Positions 46,217-58,399 of a DNA stretch of 64,000 nt are shown in pieces (position 1 is the stretch's first letter; each line of letters begins with the position of its first letter). Position numbers and translations under genes: made by a program. Source of the DNA: Gentiana macrophylla (lineage: Eukaryota > Streptophyta > Magnoliopsida > Gentianales > Gentianaceae). The notes below the pieces were generated by a model. The model saw nothing but the letters and a program-made list of their open reading frames with translations. It did no database searches and was not told where the DNA came from. The stretch covers positions 92,644,316 through 92,708,315 of the forward strand of contig CM047810.1 of assembly GCA_026214975.1 (NCBI GenBank), given 5' to 3'.

Positions 46217-48298
46217 TTAGCAAACATGCCTCCCATACCTAGTGTGTATCCAAAGGTTTTCTTTTGGATAATTGAAGTCATCAACTTCATATGTATAAGG
46301 CATGGCGAGAATAGCTTCTAATATTTTTACGAAGGTATTACGATACTTTTCTCTACCTTTTGATGCCATTGCATCCTTCTTCACTTTCAATATCACGGTA
46401 GGAACCCTTTCTTGCTTCATGTGTCACAAGAGCAGATTGGTTTTCTTAAGCACATGATGCATTTTGTAGAATGGTTTCCTCTTGTATTTTGGAGGTGCAA
46501 CATTCAATCATCCTCACGAGGGGTAAAGTGCGCCTTTACCCTTCGGATGCCGATTGTTCTTGATTGATTGGAATGAGGATTTGATTTCTTTGTTTCACTA
46601 CCTTTGGGTTTTGACTTCACGGAGCAGGATGATCTGTTGGAATCATGAGTCGTCACTTTCTAAATTTTGGTCCACTAGTGGTTACGAATTTAGAATGGTG
46701 TTGACCATTATTCCTACTTTCATCTCGATTATTGTAGCCAAGACCAGATCTGGATCCAAACCTTTTTGAGGGTTTGTAATTTGGTGCTTTTAGTAGTGCG
46801 ATGGTTGCCTTTCTTGGTGAGGGATTTTCTTAAGCGATCTGTTAATAACGGATGTATGATCATCTGCTTTTTGTTGATCATTTAAGTAGGTCTCCTTACT
46901 AGTTAATTCAAACTTTTGCTTTATCGATTCTTTCTTTAACCTCTTATTCTCTTTTCTTAGATCCTTGCATTCCTTTTTCGAATTTCATGATTCTTTTCAA
47001 TTTCATCGAATTTAATCATGAGATTTTGAACTAGTCTCTTTGTATCTAACGGGAGACTAGAAGATTGTGCAAGTGTTAGATGTGGATGCATTTGATGAGA
47101 GCAGGAACTAGATGTTACCTCGTTTCATCGATTCTTTAGTCATTAAACATAGGTTTGTTTCCTCGATTATCGAGTTATCACTTTCATCTTCATCCAATTC
47201 TTTGGTCATGAGGCATAGACATGCTTTTTCATTTTAATTTTGTCTTCTGCCGTTCTTGTCATCCGAATCGGATGATTCTTCATTCTTTTCACTGCTGGAT
47301 TCTGCCTTGAGTGCCTTCTTTCCCTTTCTCTTTTCAGATGCTTTGTATTTCTTCTTTTGATCATCCTTGTCATTTTCTTCAGGACAATCAGCCTTGAAGT
47401 GACCTCTCTTATTGCAGTTGAAGCATCTGTATTCATCATCTTTCTTCTTCATGTCTCTGTTTGAGCTTGACTTTTTGTTTGATGTTGAACTTCCTTTGAA
47501 TGGCTTCTTTTTAAACATGTCAAAAGCGTTTAACTAATAAAGCTACTGTTCTTTCGATTCTTGTGTCTCTTTCTTTGATGCATTCGGCAAAGTTACTTTC
47601 TTGAGGTGCGACTAATGCGGTGATTTTGTGTGTCTGCCGCGGGCCCATCTTCACCGTTCAATTCGAATTCATGAGCTTTTAATCGGGACATCGGTGTCGA
47701 GTGTCGGTGCTTGCAAGATTTGTAGTTCCTCACGATTCATCGATGTTATGATTTTCCATCTTTCGGGTAGTCCTCTCAAGATCTTGAGGCATACTTCTTT
47801 CTCGGGGATATGTGTGTCCAAGTATTGCGATTCATCGATGATGCTTGAGAATCATTGTCCATTTGATCAATGGATTCACCGGTCTTCATCTTGAAGTTCT
47901 CAAATTTGTTTTGCCTTGAGATAATTTGTTTTCTTTCTTCTTGAGATCCTTCATTTATCAATGATAGCTTGTCCCACATCTCCTTTCTTTGTTTTGCGAT
48001 CTTTGATTCTCATGAACATGTTGCTGTCTAGGGTCTTCAAGATCATGTCTTTTGCAACAAAGTCCAGATTTGTTCTTCTCCTGTCATCCTTGGTCCAATC
48101 CTTTTTAGGTTTGTCAATTTCCTTTCCTTGATCTGCTCCTATGCCTACCACCGTAGTGATTGTGATTGGTCCATCATTGATTACATCCAGCATCTCTTCA
48201 TGAGTTGCTGCAAGATGAGATAGCATTCTTATTTTATATTCATCAAAGTTGTTAACATTAAAAACAGGTACTTTTGATAAGAAGTTTGAGGAATCCAT
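46217..48298 (-). pseudogene. gag of copia C with zinc knuckle
   Basis: Starts MDSSNFLSKVPVFNVNNFDE at 48298. The N-terminal part (to 47951) contains KDMILKTLDSNMFMRIKDRK, followed by MWDKLSLINEG. A Lys/Ser-rich stretch leads to a CCHC zinc knuckle (CFNCNKRGHFKADC, about 47380-47420) that binds element RNA. A charged region to 46217 with possible coiled coil completes a large SIRE-like gag. Frames change near 47970, 47770, 47520 and 47200. CAG/CTG are scarce in 46440-47230. Confidence 0.8.
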
Positions 48299-48418
48299 CA
48301 GTATAATTGAATATATAAATGAGAGTGAATGGAAAACTCAGATTTGGCGCGCTTGAAAATATGTGATCTCCTTGTTACGTAAATTAGATGCGAGCAGGTT
48401 ACGATACTAGGAACAACT

Positions 48419-48430
48419 GCTCCGATACCA
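48419..48430 (-). other. Primer-binding site of copia C
   Basis: The minus strand reads TGGTATCGGAGC, one base different from the standard initiator tRNA-Met site TGGTATCAGAGC, two bases after the 5' LTR. The change is CAG to CGG, the same kind seen between the LTRs. Confidence 0.9.
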
Positions 48431-48432
48431 AT

Positions 48433-49830
48433 TGTTGGTCCCAGAGAAAGGGTGAAACTATAGTCGAGAGGGGGTGAATGACTATAGTGGAGTTTCAAAA
48501 TTTTTTTTTATTTAAAAGCTTTTGGGCAGCGGATAAGTCCCTTCTTACTATGATGTTGTTCAAATCGGTTTAGACAATCACGGATATAAGTTATGATGTA
48601 GGCAGATTAAGTAAGTCTTTGTAAAGTAAATTGCAGAAATTAAATTGACACAAGGCTTATAGTGGTTCGTGGTGGTGTAATCCCTTAATCCACTCTCTTC
48701 TCCCGTGATGATTGGAGGAATTCACTATTGTTTTCACGAGATACAATAGTATGATTGTCCTTGGCTTCCCAAGCTTCACAATCTGCAAGACTATCACTCC
48801 TTGATCGCAGCGGCTTGGTGATTGATCTTCCTTTTCTTTGCTCTCCTTGAGATCAAAATCCTTCAACGACTATCACAGATTCAACTCCTTCTCGAGTTGC
48901 CTCGATTCGATTTGCTTTAGTTTGATGTGAATGTGATTCACACACTTGCTTGATCAATCTCAGTTATGAATATGACTTTGTAGTTCTGATATTTGAGTTG
49001 ATCACTAGATGTATCCTCGTAAGTTCAGAGAGAAGGCTTTTCAAATTGACAGAGTTTACGCTTTCTTTCTTTTTGAATCGTTGTTTTTTTTTGTCAATGC
49101 CTTCTATTTATAGCCTTGAATAACCTTGGTTTTGTAATTCCGTCCGTTGGCTATATTAATGAGGAATAATCCTTGATTTCATTCTTGATTCCCCTTAATT
49201 GTATTCTCCTTGTTTTGATGATCGGATTCTTTCTTCAAGCGTATAGCGAGAAAATCCGTCCTTGATTGATCCATTAATGATTGTGCATTTAATGCATGAT
49301 CTTACGAATCTTCATCGTATATCAAATTTGATCTTGTGAGTGTCTCTTCGCCGTTTTAGAGCGGTAGAGTGAGCCTTCCGACTTAGCCGTTCATTCTTTC
49401 TTTCTTTGTTCTCTTTGCGAAAGTCGGTGTACTCGGTGATTCACTTTATTTTCTTCTTGTTCTAGTTATTTAAGAGTCTTTGTACTTCACCGATCCTTGA
49501 TTTGGATGAGACAGTGTACACCATTTTTTACTATTGAGTTTCATCACTTAAAACATGACTTAGACTTATCCAAGGTCATCACAGACTTCCTTGGTTATAA
49601 GTCAGATCATAATGTCTTATTTCTTCTCTGCTGGTGCTTGGCTGGCTTTCCTTTGCCGAATATCTGTTTTTGCTTTGCCGTCCTACCAACTAGTACAATA
49701 CTTGTCTGACTCAACTTATACAACATGTCAGACTCTAAGTAAAGACTTATACAGAGAATTCTAACTTATTTCAGGCTTGCTATAACAGCTAGTATGGCCA
49801 TCATCAAAACATAATAAAATGTTCCTAACA
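48433..49830 (-). repeat. 5' LTR of copia element C
   Basis: The 1398-bp partner of 37830-39230. Most differences between the two fall at CAG or CTG triplets. A minus-strand TATA box (CTATAAATAG) is kept near 49107. Confidence 0.95.
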
Positions 49831-49835
49831 AGAAT

Positions 49836-50254
49836 GGCACTCAATCAGCGAATCTGTGGATTAGAAACTCAGCTCAAAGAGTTCTTACTTCTCAAAAATC
49901 TATTTCAGTAGACCAAAAAGCAACTCATCAGTTGATCAATCAGTTGTATGATGCCAAAAAAAAGGGGGGAAGTGGAAGAAGCAAAGCTGAGATAACAAGA
50001 AGAAAAGGTGAAGCTTGAAGCTGAATTAAAGAAATGCAAAATCAGCAGCAGATCCTTATGTTTGGGATGTGAAAGAACTAACTGAAGAGCAACTCATTTC
50101 AAAGTATAGTCAGCCTGGAGAAAGAAGAGCTACTCTCACACAAGATCTATGGATAAAGTTTGTCAGGGACCACAACAACGTCAAGGAAAAGTACAGAGAC
50201 AAAACTTATGAAGAATCTCTTGTCTATTTCTTATCTGATCTTTATCATAATTAG
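49836..50254 (+). pseudogene. Extra ORF of copia D, C-terminal part
   Basis: Sequence resumes after the AGAAT duplication with fragments including TSQKSISVDQKATHQLINQL, then a frame at 50069-50251 with EEQLISKYSQPGERRATLTQ and DLWIKFVRDHNN, ending FLSDLYHN. A stretch of A/G runs near 49960 breaks the frame. This is the far side of the coding region cut by element C. Confidence 0.5.
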
Positions 50255-50588
50255 AAGATGGCCAACTATAAGAAATTAAGAGGATTGAAGAGAAACTTCA
50301 AATCAGAGATAAGAGAGAACAGAGGAAGGCTGATGTTGCAGAATTTGAAGACTAGCTCTATGGAGAAAGTGGAAGCTATCAAGCCAAGTTGATTATCTTA
50401 GAACATTCCACGAGGAAGACTCAAAGTTAGAAAATAATTATCGTCTTCATTATAAGGAAAATAAATTTATCTTAGTTACACAAAGAGCTACTTAGCTTCT
50501 ATTTCAGTTTGTATTCATTGTTTTGCATTGTTTTTATCTTTAAGATTTTCTTTTAAGGAGGGTTTTGGCATCATCAAAAAAGGGAAAT

Positions 50589-52398
50589 TGTTGGAAATAA
50601 AATTTTAGTTTTGATGATGATTCATCTTATTTAGTTATTTGTTTTCACCCCATTGATGAATTGCTGAAACTAGCTATTATAGTGAGAAGCTAAAAGATGT
50701 CTAGAACTGAATGTATAGATTTTACTAGAGTATGATAATTGTATAGGTTGTATCAGACAAGCACCGTAATAGATAGAAGTGTCGTAAAACTGAAAACTTA
50801 AAATCATTTAGAAAACTGGAACATGACATAAAACTGAAGATGTCACTCATAACCATGAACTAAAGTTTACTCAGAACTGAAGAAGGTAAGTTCGCTGAGG
50901 GACACGGACTCGGTTGACTTATCTAGAACTGAAGGCTAAGGGAACAAACTCAGTAAATGAAGAACTGAGGGACACAAACTCAGTTGTAGAAGATTGAAGA
51001 ACTGAGGGTTCAAACTCAGTTACGAAGACTAAAGTCGAGCCTGTAAAGTTAGAATTCAGGTAAGTCTGTGTTGACCTGAACTGACTTTATGGATCTTGTA
51101 AGAAGACCTAAGAATCATAAGGACAATGATATCTTAGATGATTTATTTAAAGGAATGGGGTACTCTAATTAAGTCATTCAAAATCAGATAAATAGAGTAC
51201 TATGTTTTGAAGAAGAGTAAAAACTCAGTTAACGCTCTAAGTCAGTTAACAAACTGATAACTGACATACTCAGTATAAAACTGATCAGGATACTTAGTTT
51301 TATAGTCAGTCATCCAAGCAACTGAAAGTACATTCGAACGTTATTAATCAAGCAATACTATTAGATGAAGGACTGACATGTCAGAACAGTCACTGACACC
51401 TGACATCTGAAAATATAGACGTTGATAGAATTCAAATTCAAGCAAGATGAACGTTGGACCTGACACTATAAATAGAGGACTTAGTATCAAGGATCAAACA
51501 CTGAATACACAGAATTAACAAGATTACAAGCATTATTGTGCCCAAGTCTAGTTCATCTGAATTGCTATCATTCTTTGCGCTCAACAAGATCATATCTAGA
51601 TTTCTTCAAGTGTTCAAGCTACAAAGAATTAATCCAAAATTCGACACTTAGAGGAACCACAAGCAAGAATCAATTTATTGATTCTCAGCCCAACTTTCAT
51701 TTTTCAATCAAAGGTTTAGACTGTGAAGCAATCCGGTCAAGGATTTGCCAAGGACAGTTGAAGCAGTCGGGTAGACTGTGTTTGTGGTGGTAGCTGGTGA
51801 AGAGGCAACACAACCCTTCAAGGACCAGTGGCTCAAGCAGTTGGAGAGTGGCAATCCTACCTGTTCTTTGATTGTTTAGATAGTGAAGCTAAGGATTAGT
51901 CAGGGACTATCGTGTATGACTTTTTGTAACAGCGTATCTCAAAGAGTTCTAGTGGAATTTTCCTCTTACATCACAAGGGAAGAGTGGACTGACAGGATTA
52001 CACCACCTGGAACCACTATAATTCTTGCTCTATTTACTTTACGCATTTGCATTCTGTTATTTATTTATTCAGCATTTATTATTGTTTATACAAAGACATC
52101 TAAACCGATTGCTATACTCACCCCTGAAATACAAACCGACATTCACGTAAGTCGAGTTTTGCATACTCAAACTTTTTCTTAGAAACAAAAAGATCCTGAT
52201 AAAGGCTAAAACTTAAATTCGCTGCCGGTTGACTCAGTTTTGTTATAAGTTAGTTTGACTTAGAATCAGCTTAGTCAACTCAATTCCACACAAGTTAAAA
52301 CTGAACCTTAATCAATTTAGATCTAGTTTTTGGTAACAAGTTTATTCACCCCCCCCCCCCCCCTCTAAACTTGTGTCAGCCTTTCCAAGGGACCAACA
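50589..52398 (+). repeat. 3' LTR of copia element D
   Basis: Runs from TGTTGGAAATAAAATTTTAG to TTCCAAGGGACCAACA, 1810 bp. A TATA box (CTATAAATAG, 51466-51475) marks the promoter. A run of 17 C lies near 52350. Frames inside (51536-52182) are chance. Many ACTGA/CAGTT motifs recur between 50810 and 51420. Confidence 0.85.
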
Positions 52399-53080
52399 AT
52401 TTTCCTTCTTTCTTTTGCCCTTATCTTTGGAAGTACTTGCCAATTGACAAACTTTAGTTCTGTCAAGCTTCAACCTTTCTTCCTCTTGCACACAATATGA
52501 AATGAGCTATTAACAGTCCGCTTATCTTTTTGACAGTTATAACTTGTAACTGACCTTAAATTGGCTGAATTGTGAGGGAAGCGATATCAACACGAAATGC
52601 TTGAGTAAGTCCTCAGACACATCAAGCTTTAGTGAACTTAACTTTTATGCAATGTAAGAATCTACATGATGTACTCCCTTATGTTTCCCTTGCCCTTATA
52701 TTTACGTGAGATCAAGTTAGCCAAAAGTGTACTTGTCTCGGCCTTATCATTTTTCGCAAAACGTTTTTCAATTTTTCCAAGGTATACATTGGCAGTAATA
52801 ACTTCCTCAGAAGTTGTGCCTCGAAAAGCTTCCAGAATTCCTCCCTTAATGATCAGACTAACGCGATTTGAGCGCTCCCACTTCTCAAAGTTCTGCTTTT
52901 CATCCGCGGAGCTTTCATCTATCAAAGAATCGGGTTGCTCAGCCCTTAGTGCATAATCCAGATCCATTCAGCCCAAAATGATCAAAATGTTTTCCTTCCA
53001 AGCCTTGAAGTTTGACCCATTAAGCATGGGAATGTTGTTGGTGTTAGCAGAAATTGAAGTAGCACACGTCAAAGCTAAAC
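52399..53080 (-). pseudogene. copia gag (UBN2-type) fragment
   Basis: Minus strand: IPMLNGSNFKAWKENILIIL, then a TGA where Cys is usual, then MDLDYALRAEQPDSLIDES, FEKWERSNRVSLIIKGGI and KYKGKGNIREYIM. These are the gag_pre/UBN2 features of another copia family. The reading breaks after 52662 and ends at the LTR of element D at 52398, so element D probably inserted into this gag. Confidence 0.75.
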
Positions 53081-53427
53081 ACAGAATATAAATAAAATTC
53101 ATTGTCATGCTGACATTAAAATATAATTCAACCATTAAGCATCAAATAAGTTGGTAACATCTCCAAGCACCTAACACAACATTAACATCAAGTATTTGGA
53201 CAATAAAATTAACTCTTAAGTGGTCACCTTGTGTAGTAATCAAATATTGACAATAAGTCCTGTCAAACAGTAGCCTCCCTTTTGTTCGACTAATAGTTCA
53301 CAAGGATAAACCAATAATTATCACATATTTACCACCACATGTATTTGTATACTTCTACCTAGTATTAACCTTCCTTTGGGCCAATTAAAATATACTCGCA
53401 TGAAACTACACAAACACAAACATCTAA
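53081..53427. other. No recognisable gene
   Basis: AT-rich sequence between the gag fragment and copia E. It may be the leader of the element to which the gag belongs, but no primer site is visible. Confidence 0.4.
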
Positions 53428-53610
53428 TGTTAGCAGTATTAGTGTGAATACATTCATTATGATATATTCTATAGTTATTGTGTAATTAATACCGTGTCTG
53501 TGTAATTAATACCGTGTCCAGATCTTTCCATTCTGTACTATATATGTACCCATTCGTGTATTCATTTTGTGTGAATAATAATATAGTAATATTTTCCAAC
53601 TCATCTATTA
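53428..53610 (+). repeat. 5' LTR of copia E
   Basis: TGTTAGCAGTATTAG to CTCATCTATTA. The end is TA instead of CA, identically in both LTRs. Contains an internal 20-bp tandem duplication (TGTGTAATTAATACCGTGTC, 53479-53518). Confidence 0.95.
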
Positions 53611-53622
53611 TGGTATCAGAGA
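53611..53622 (+). other. Primer-binding site of copia E
   Basis: TGGTATCAGAGA, eleven of twelve bases of the initiator tRNA-Met site, immediately after the LTR. Confidence 0.9.
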
Positions 53623-53841
53623 GTTTTTGATCCTCTGGGTTCTCTCCCCCTTTCTATCAAATACTCTTTCCATTATTTTCCCTCTTCTTCTTCGTCCAGA
53701 AAACAGCCCCCCCCCCCCCCTTTCAATCATCTTCCCCACCTAAATCTCTCCCTCTCGTTCCCCCTCTTGTCTCTCCCTCAGCCCTTTTTTTGCTCTCTAT
53801 TTCTCTTTTTTTTCGGTCCCTGGCACTCCCCTCGTATCACC

Positions 53842-54760
53842 ATGTCCGATTCAAGGTCCTCCGCCACCTGCATAAACACTGCTCCAGCCACTCTCACCTC
53901 CGGCTCCACCACCATTATTCCGCTCTCTGAAGCTCTCCATGCCCCCATTAAACTCACATCCATGAACTACACGACCTGAAATTGCAGTTTACTACTCTCC
54001 TCTGGGCATATGATTTAATCGGCTTTATCGACGGTACTCGGCCCTGCCCAACAAAAACGATTGTTCGTGACGCAGCCACCATTCCCAATCCTGATTACAG
54101 TGCATGGGTTCGGCAAGATAATTTTATTTTGAACAAAATTTTGGGCTCCCTTTCACCCACTGAAGCAACTTTTATCCACAACGTGGACACAACCAAAGAA
54201 GCATAGGATATTCTTGCCGATATTTATGCAAAACCACCACGGGGGCATATTGAACTATTAAAATTTTCTCTCCGTACTATTACTAAAGGGTCACAGTCGG
54301 TTTTAGATGACCTTCATGCGGTTAAAGCCAAAGCAAACGAATTGGCTTTGTTGGGTGCTAAGATGGATGATGAAGATCCCATTGATCACATACTTACTAA
54401 TTTGGGTGATGAATATATGGACCTCGTTCGTGCTAGTCAGGCTCGGGGCACTCTTATCAAATTTGATGAACTACATGAAAATTTGTTGAATTTTGAAGCT
54501 GGTCTGCAATCTCGTCCAGTTCCTTTCAATTCCCCACACCCCACCGCTCTTATGGCCTCTCCTCTCCTACCCATCCCTCACCGCCAACCCCAATCCCCAC
54601 AGCTGCCCCACTCAGCCCCATTCGGTTCAGGTTCACGCCATATCTCGGGAAATGTCAATTATGTGGCGTTTATGGTCACAGTGCTAAAAGATGCCATACG
54701 TACCCATTCTTTCAGCAACAGTTCAACCAGCTAGCTCGTCCCTCTCCACAACAGGCTCGG
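53842..54760 (+). pseudogene. gag of copia E
   Basis: Begins MSDSRSSATCINTAPATLTS and continues IKLTSMNYTT before a frameshift at about 53977. The UBN2-type core follows (TLLWAYDLIGFIDGTRPCP, SLSPTEATFIH), with a TAG in place of Trp at about 54205, then DEDPIDHILTNLGDEYMDLV. After another shift the zinc knuckle CQLCGVYGHSAKRC (CCHC) is complete at about 54650. A C-rich tract (53706-53721) lies in the leader. Confidence 0.85.
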
Positions 54761-57700
54761 TCCGCTCCTCCTCCCCATGCTCATCATGCTTCGGCCCAAC
54801 CATGGCTCCTTGCTAGCGGAGCCTCTCACCATATGACTGTAGATTTTCAGACTCTCGGCCTCCACGAGCCTTATCATGGCCATAATGATATTCAAATAGG
54901 AGATGGCAGCTCCCTTCCTGTCACTCACACTGGTATCACTACTCTCTAATCTACTAGTCATTCATTTCGTTTATCTCGTGTTTTATGTGTTCCCCGCATC
55001 ACCTATAATTTATTTTCTGTTTCTCAATTCTATTTAGATAATGATGTTAATGTTGAATTCTTACCTGACTCTTTTCTTGTAAAGGACCGTCAGACCGGCT
55101 GATGTCTCCATAAAGGAGAAGTTAAGGATGGTCTCTATCTCTGGACATCCTCTCCGCTTTTGACTTTTGCTGCAAATAAAACTACATCTGTGACTTGGCA
55201 GCATCGCTTGGGCCATCCAGCTTCACTTGTCCTTCAACACATTCTTCATCAACATTCCTTGGCAATCACCTCCTCAACTGATGTTTCCCACTGTGATGCG
55301 TGTTCCAGCCACAAGAGTCATCATCTTTCATTTTCTGTTTCTACTTTACAGTCTTCCCGCCCCTTAGAAATAATTGTTTCTGATGTATGGACATCACCAG
55401 TTTACTCTTTGGATGACTTTAAGTATTATGTTATTTTTGTGGACCATTTCACTCGTTATATTTGGCTATATCCCCTTAAACGTAAATCTGATGTTGCCAT
55501 GATTTTTCCTCGTTTTAAAACCTTAGTTGAAAAACAATTTGGTCACACCATTAAAATATTATACACTGATAATGGGACCGAATATTCTGCTCTTCGTTCT
55601 TTTCTTTCTGATCATGGTATTGCGCACCACACACCCCATCCTCACACACCTCAACATAATGGTCTGCCGGAACGCCGTCAACATAGTGGAAACCGGTCTC
55701 ACTCTTCTCCACAATGCTTGTATGCCTCTCACTTATTGGAATTATGCCTTTTCTGCTGCGGTTTATCTAATTAATCGGATGCCCACTCTTGTCCTCTCCG
55801 TGACATCTCCTTACGAAAAATTATTTCACCAATCCCTAAATTATTCTAAACTCTGGATCTTTGGATGCCTCTGTTATCCCTGGTTACGCCCTTACACTCA
55901 ACACAAACTTGAGCCTAATTCTCTCCCATGTATCTTCCTCGGAAATTCATTAACCCAGAGTGCGTACCCGTGTCTTCATCTTGAGTCCAATCGCTTATAT
56001 ATTTCCCGAGATGTGAAGTTTGTAGAAACGGTTTTTCCCTTCCTTTCATTCTCAGTACCGTCCGACCGAATCAACTACTCTACTGATTCATGGCTCCCCA
56101 GTCTCCTCCCTGCTCTCTCTGAACCTACTTCTGCCCTTCCTACCTTAGACCTCCCTGACGTCGCTTCTTCTCCAGAGCCTGAGTCTCCACCTCCCTCCAA
56201 TACGCCCTCTTCTCCCGCTCCTTCCTCTCCTAATCCTTCACCTTCTTCCCCGTCTCCTCCACTCCATCATATGATGACCCATGCTCGTAACAATATCTTC
56301 AAACCCCACCAAATCCTCAACCTAAACTCCCAGATGGATTCAAAATACTCTGATACTGAACCCACCACTTACAAACAGGCCCATCAGTCTCCTCTTTGGC
56401 GCGCTGCAATGTTTGATGAATTTAATGCTTTAGTTGCTAATGGTACTTGGTCTCTGGTTCCTTGTCCTTCACAGGTTAATCTGGTCGACAGTAAATGGGT
56501 GTTTATATTAAGCGCAAGGTGGATGGTTCCGTTGATCGCTATAAAGCTCATTTAGTTGTTAAGGGCTTTACCCAATGCCCTGGTGTAGATTATTTTGAAA
56601 CCTTCAGCCCTGTTGTCAAGCCTACTACTATCCGTCTTGTTCTGTCTCTGGCCGTTTCATTTGGGTGGACCATTCGACAACTTGATGTTAATAATGCTTT
56701 CTTGCAGGGTACTCCGACTGAGCAAGTTTTTATGGCCCAGCCACCGGAATTTATTGACTCTGATCATCCTAACTACGTATGTCAGCTACATAAGGCCATC
56801 TATGGCCTCAAAAAGACTTCTCGTTCTTGGTAACCTAAGTTGAAGCATTTCCTATTATCCACTGGGTTCTCAAATTCTACTGCCGATTCCTCATTGTTTG
56901 TCCTCTCTGCCTCCTCCACACCTTTGGTTGTATTGGTTTATGTTGATGACATTATTGTCACAGGTGCTAACTCTGCTATGGTCTCTGCTTTTGTCGATCG
57001 TTTGGGTTCTCGTTTCTCTATCAAAGATTTGGGTCCTCTTTCTTATTTTCTAGGAGTTGAGGTTGAATCCACCGCCTCTGGTCTTCTTTTTCATTAGCAC
57101 AAGTACATTCTCGATCTCCTCAGCAAATTCAATATGCTTGATGCCAAAGCCGTTCTCACCCCTCTGCCTCCAGATGCCGCTCAGCTCATGCATCAACCTG
57201 CTGCTGCCTATGATGATCATCTGCTTAACGTTAGCTACTTGGTAGCCTTCAGTACTTGCTCTTCACTCGTCCCGTCCTAGCCTTTGCTGTCAATAAACTC
57301 TCTCAGTATATGCATGCCCCTACGGTTCAATATTGGTCTCTTGCCAAACGCCTTCTACGGTATCTTGCAGGGTCCACTTGTCGTGGGCTACCTCTTTATC
57401 GTTCCTCTCTGCTTGTTCTTCATGCCTTTTCGGATGCAGACTGGGGTGGAAATAAGGACGATTATTCTTCCACCAGTGGTTATTTGGTTTTTCTAGGTCA
57501 CAACCTTGTTTCCTGGAGCTCCAAGAAGCGCAACTCTATTGCTCGCTCTTCGACTGAAGCTGAGTATCGTTCAGTTGCGTCTACTGCTGCAGAGCTCAAT
57601 TGGGTCACTTATCTCTTGCAGTCTCTCGGGTTTACTGCCTCTACACATGTGCCCACTATTTTTTGTGATAACATCGGTGCTACTCAACTCAGTGCGAACC

Positions 57701-57896
57701 CGGTTTTTCATTCTCGTATGAAGCACATCGCCATCGACTTCCATTTCATTCAGGATCAGGTTCAGCAAGGTCGATCACGTGTTACCCATGTTTCCAGTGC
57801 CGATCAGTTAGCAGATGCCCTAACCAAACCGTTGCCCCGTCTATCCTTTCAGCAATTCTGTTCCAAGCTTGGACTAATCTCAGACCGTCCAGCTTG
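54760..57896 (+). pseudogene. pol of copia E: protease, integrase, RT, RNase H
   Basis: Protease: WLLASGASHHMT, where the catalytic Asp of DSG is replaced by Ala. Integrase: WQHRLGHPASLVLQHI with CDACSSHKSHH (zinc motif), IIVSDVWTSPV, ILYTDNGTEYSA and NGLPERR (D, D, E). RT: SKWVF, then [25 protein letters not shown], a TAA at 56831, and [11 protein letters not shown]. RNase H: FSDADWGGNKDDYSSTSGY, RSSTEAEYRS and ADALTKPLPRLS to the stop at 57894. Frameshifts fall near 55680, 56510 and 57250, with stops at 56831 and 57095. All domains are present and in order. Confidence 0.92.
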
Positions 57897-57903
57897 AGGG
57901 GCG

Positions 57904-58086
57904 TGTTAGCAGTATTAGTGTGAATACATTCATTATGATATATTATGTAGTTATTGTGTAATTAATACCGTTTCTGTGTAATTAATACTGTGTCTAGATC
58001 TTTCCATTCTGTACTATATATGTACCCATTCGTGTATTCATTTTGTGTGAATAATAATATAGTAATATTTTCCAACTCATCTATTA
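57904..58086 (+). repeat. 3' LTR of copia E
   Basis: Copy of 53428-53610 with about five substitutions, preceded by the polypurine tract. Confidence 0.95.
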
Positions 58087-58091
58087 TCTAA

Positions 58092-58352
58092 TATAAAAAA
58101 TAAAAAAAAAATGAAGAAACCTACATAAGAGAGGTCATTTTTGCAACTTCTTATTTCGATATATGCACTCTAATATTAGACAAAGTATATAAGAACATCC
58201 GAACATGAGAGTACCAAGCAAATTCAAATATAAATGTGTGTAACATGTATTTGCACATAATCCTTCTGCATACCAAACACATCCATAACGAAACCACCAT
58301 TTATAAATTATAATCTGAGAATTGACAACAGGGTTGGGCCGAATTCATGAGT

Positions 58353-58399
<47 letters not shown>

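Larger units (their letters stand above)
37830..49830 (-). mobile_element. Full-length copia element C (12.0 kb), minus strand
   Basis: Two LTRs of about 1.4 kb (37830-39230 and 48433-49830) bound the element, and AGAAT flanks it exactly (37825-37829 and 49831-49835). On the minus strand the order is 5' LTR, tRNA-Met primer site, gag with zinc knuckle, protease, integrase, RT, RNase H, an extra ~3-kb coding region, polypurine tract and 3' LTR. The length and the extra region fit the SIRE/Maximus type. Coding regions carry frameshifts. It is younger than element D, in which it sits. Confidence 0.93.
35887..52398 (+). mobile_element. copia element D, plus strand, 3' part with extra ORF and 3' LTR
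   Basis: Right of the gap an extra reading frame runs to 50254, interrupted by element C (37830-49830). A polypurine tract (AAAAAAGGGAAAT, 50576-50588) and a 1.81-kb LTR (50589-52398) follow. Gag, pol and the 5' LTR are not in the window. LTR ends TGTTGG...ACCAACA resemble those of element C, so the two families are probably related. Confidence 0.75.
53428..58086 (+). mobile_element. Complete but dead copia element E (4.66 kb), short LTRs
   Basis: Two 183-bp LTRs, a tRNA-Met primer site, gag-pol in copia order, a polypurine tract (TTGAGGGGCG, 57894-57903), and TCTAA flanking it exactly (53423-53427 and 58087-58091). Size and short LTRs fit the Ale type. About five differences between the LTRs indicate a fairly recent insertion. 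Confidence 0.95.

Noticed and set aside
51536..52182. Two plus-strand frames near the end of copia D
   Set aside because: Both lie within the LTR downstream of its TATA box and show no conserved content.
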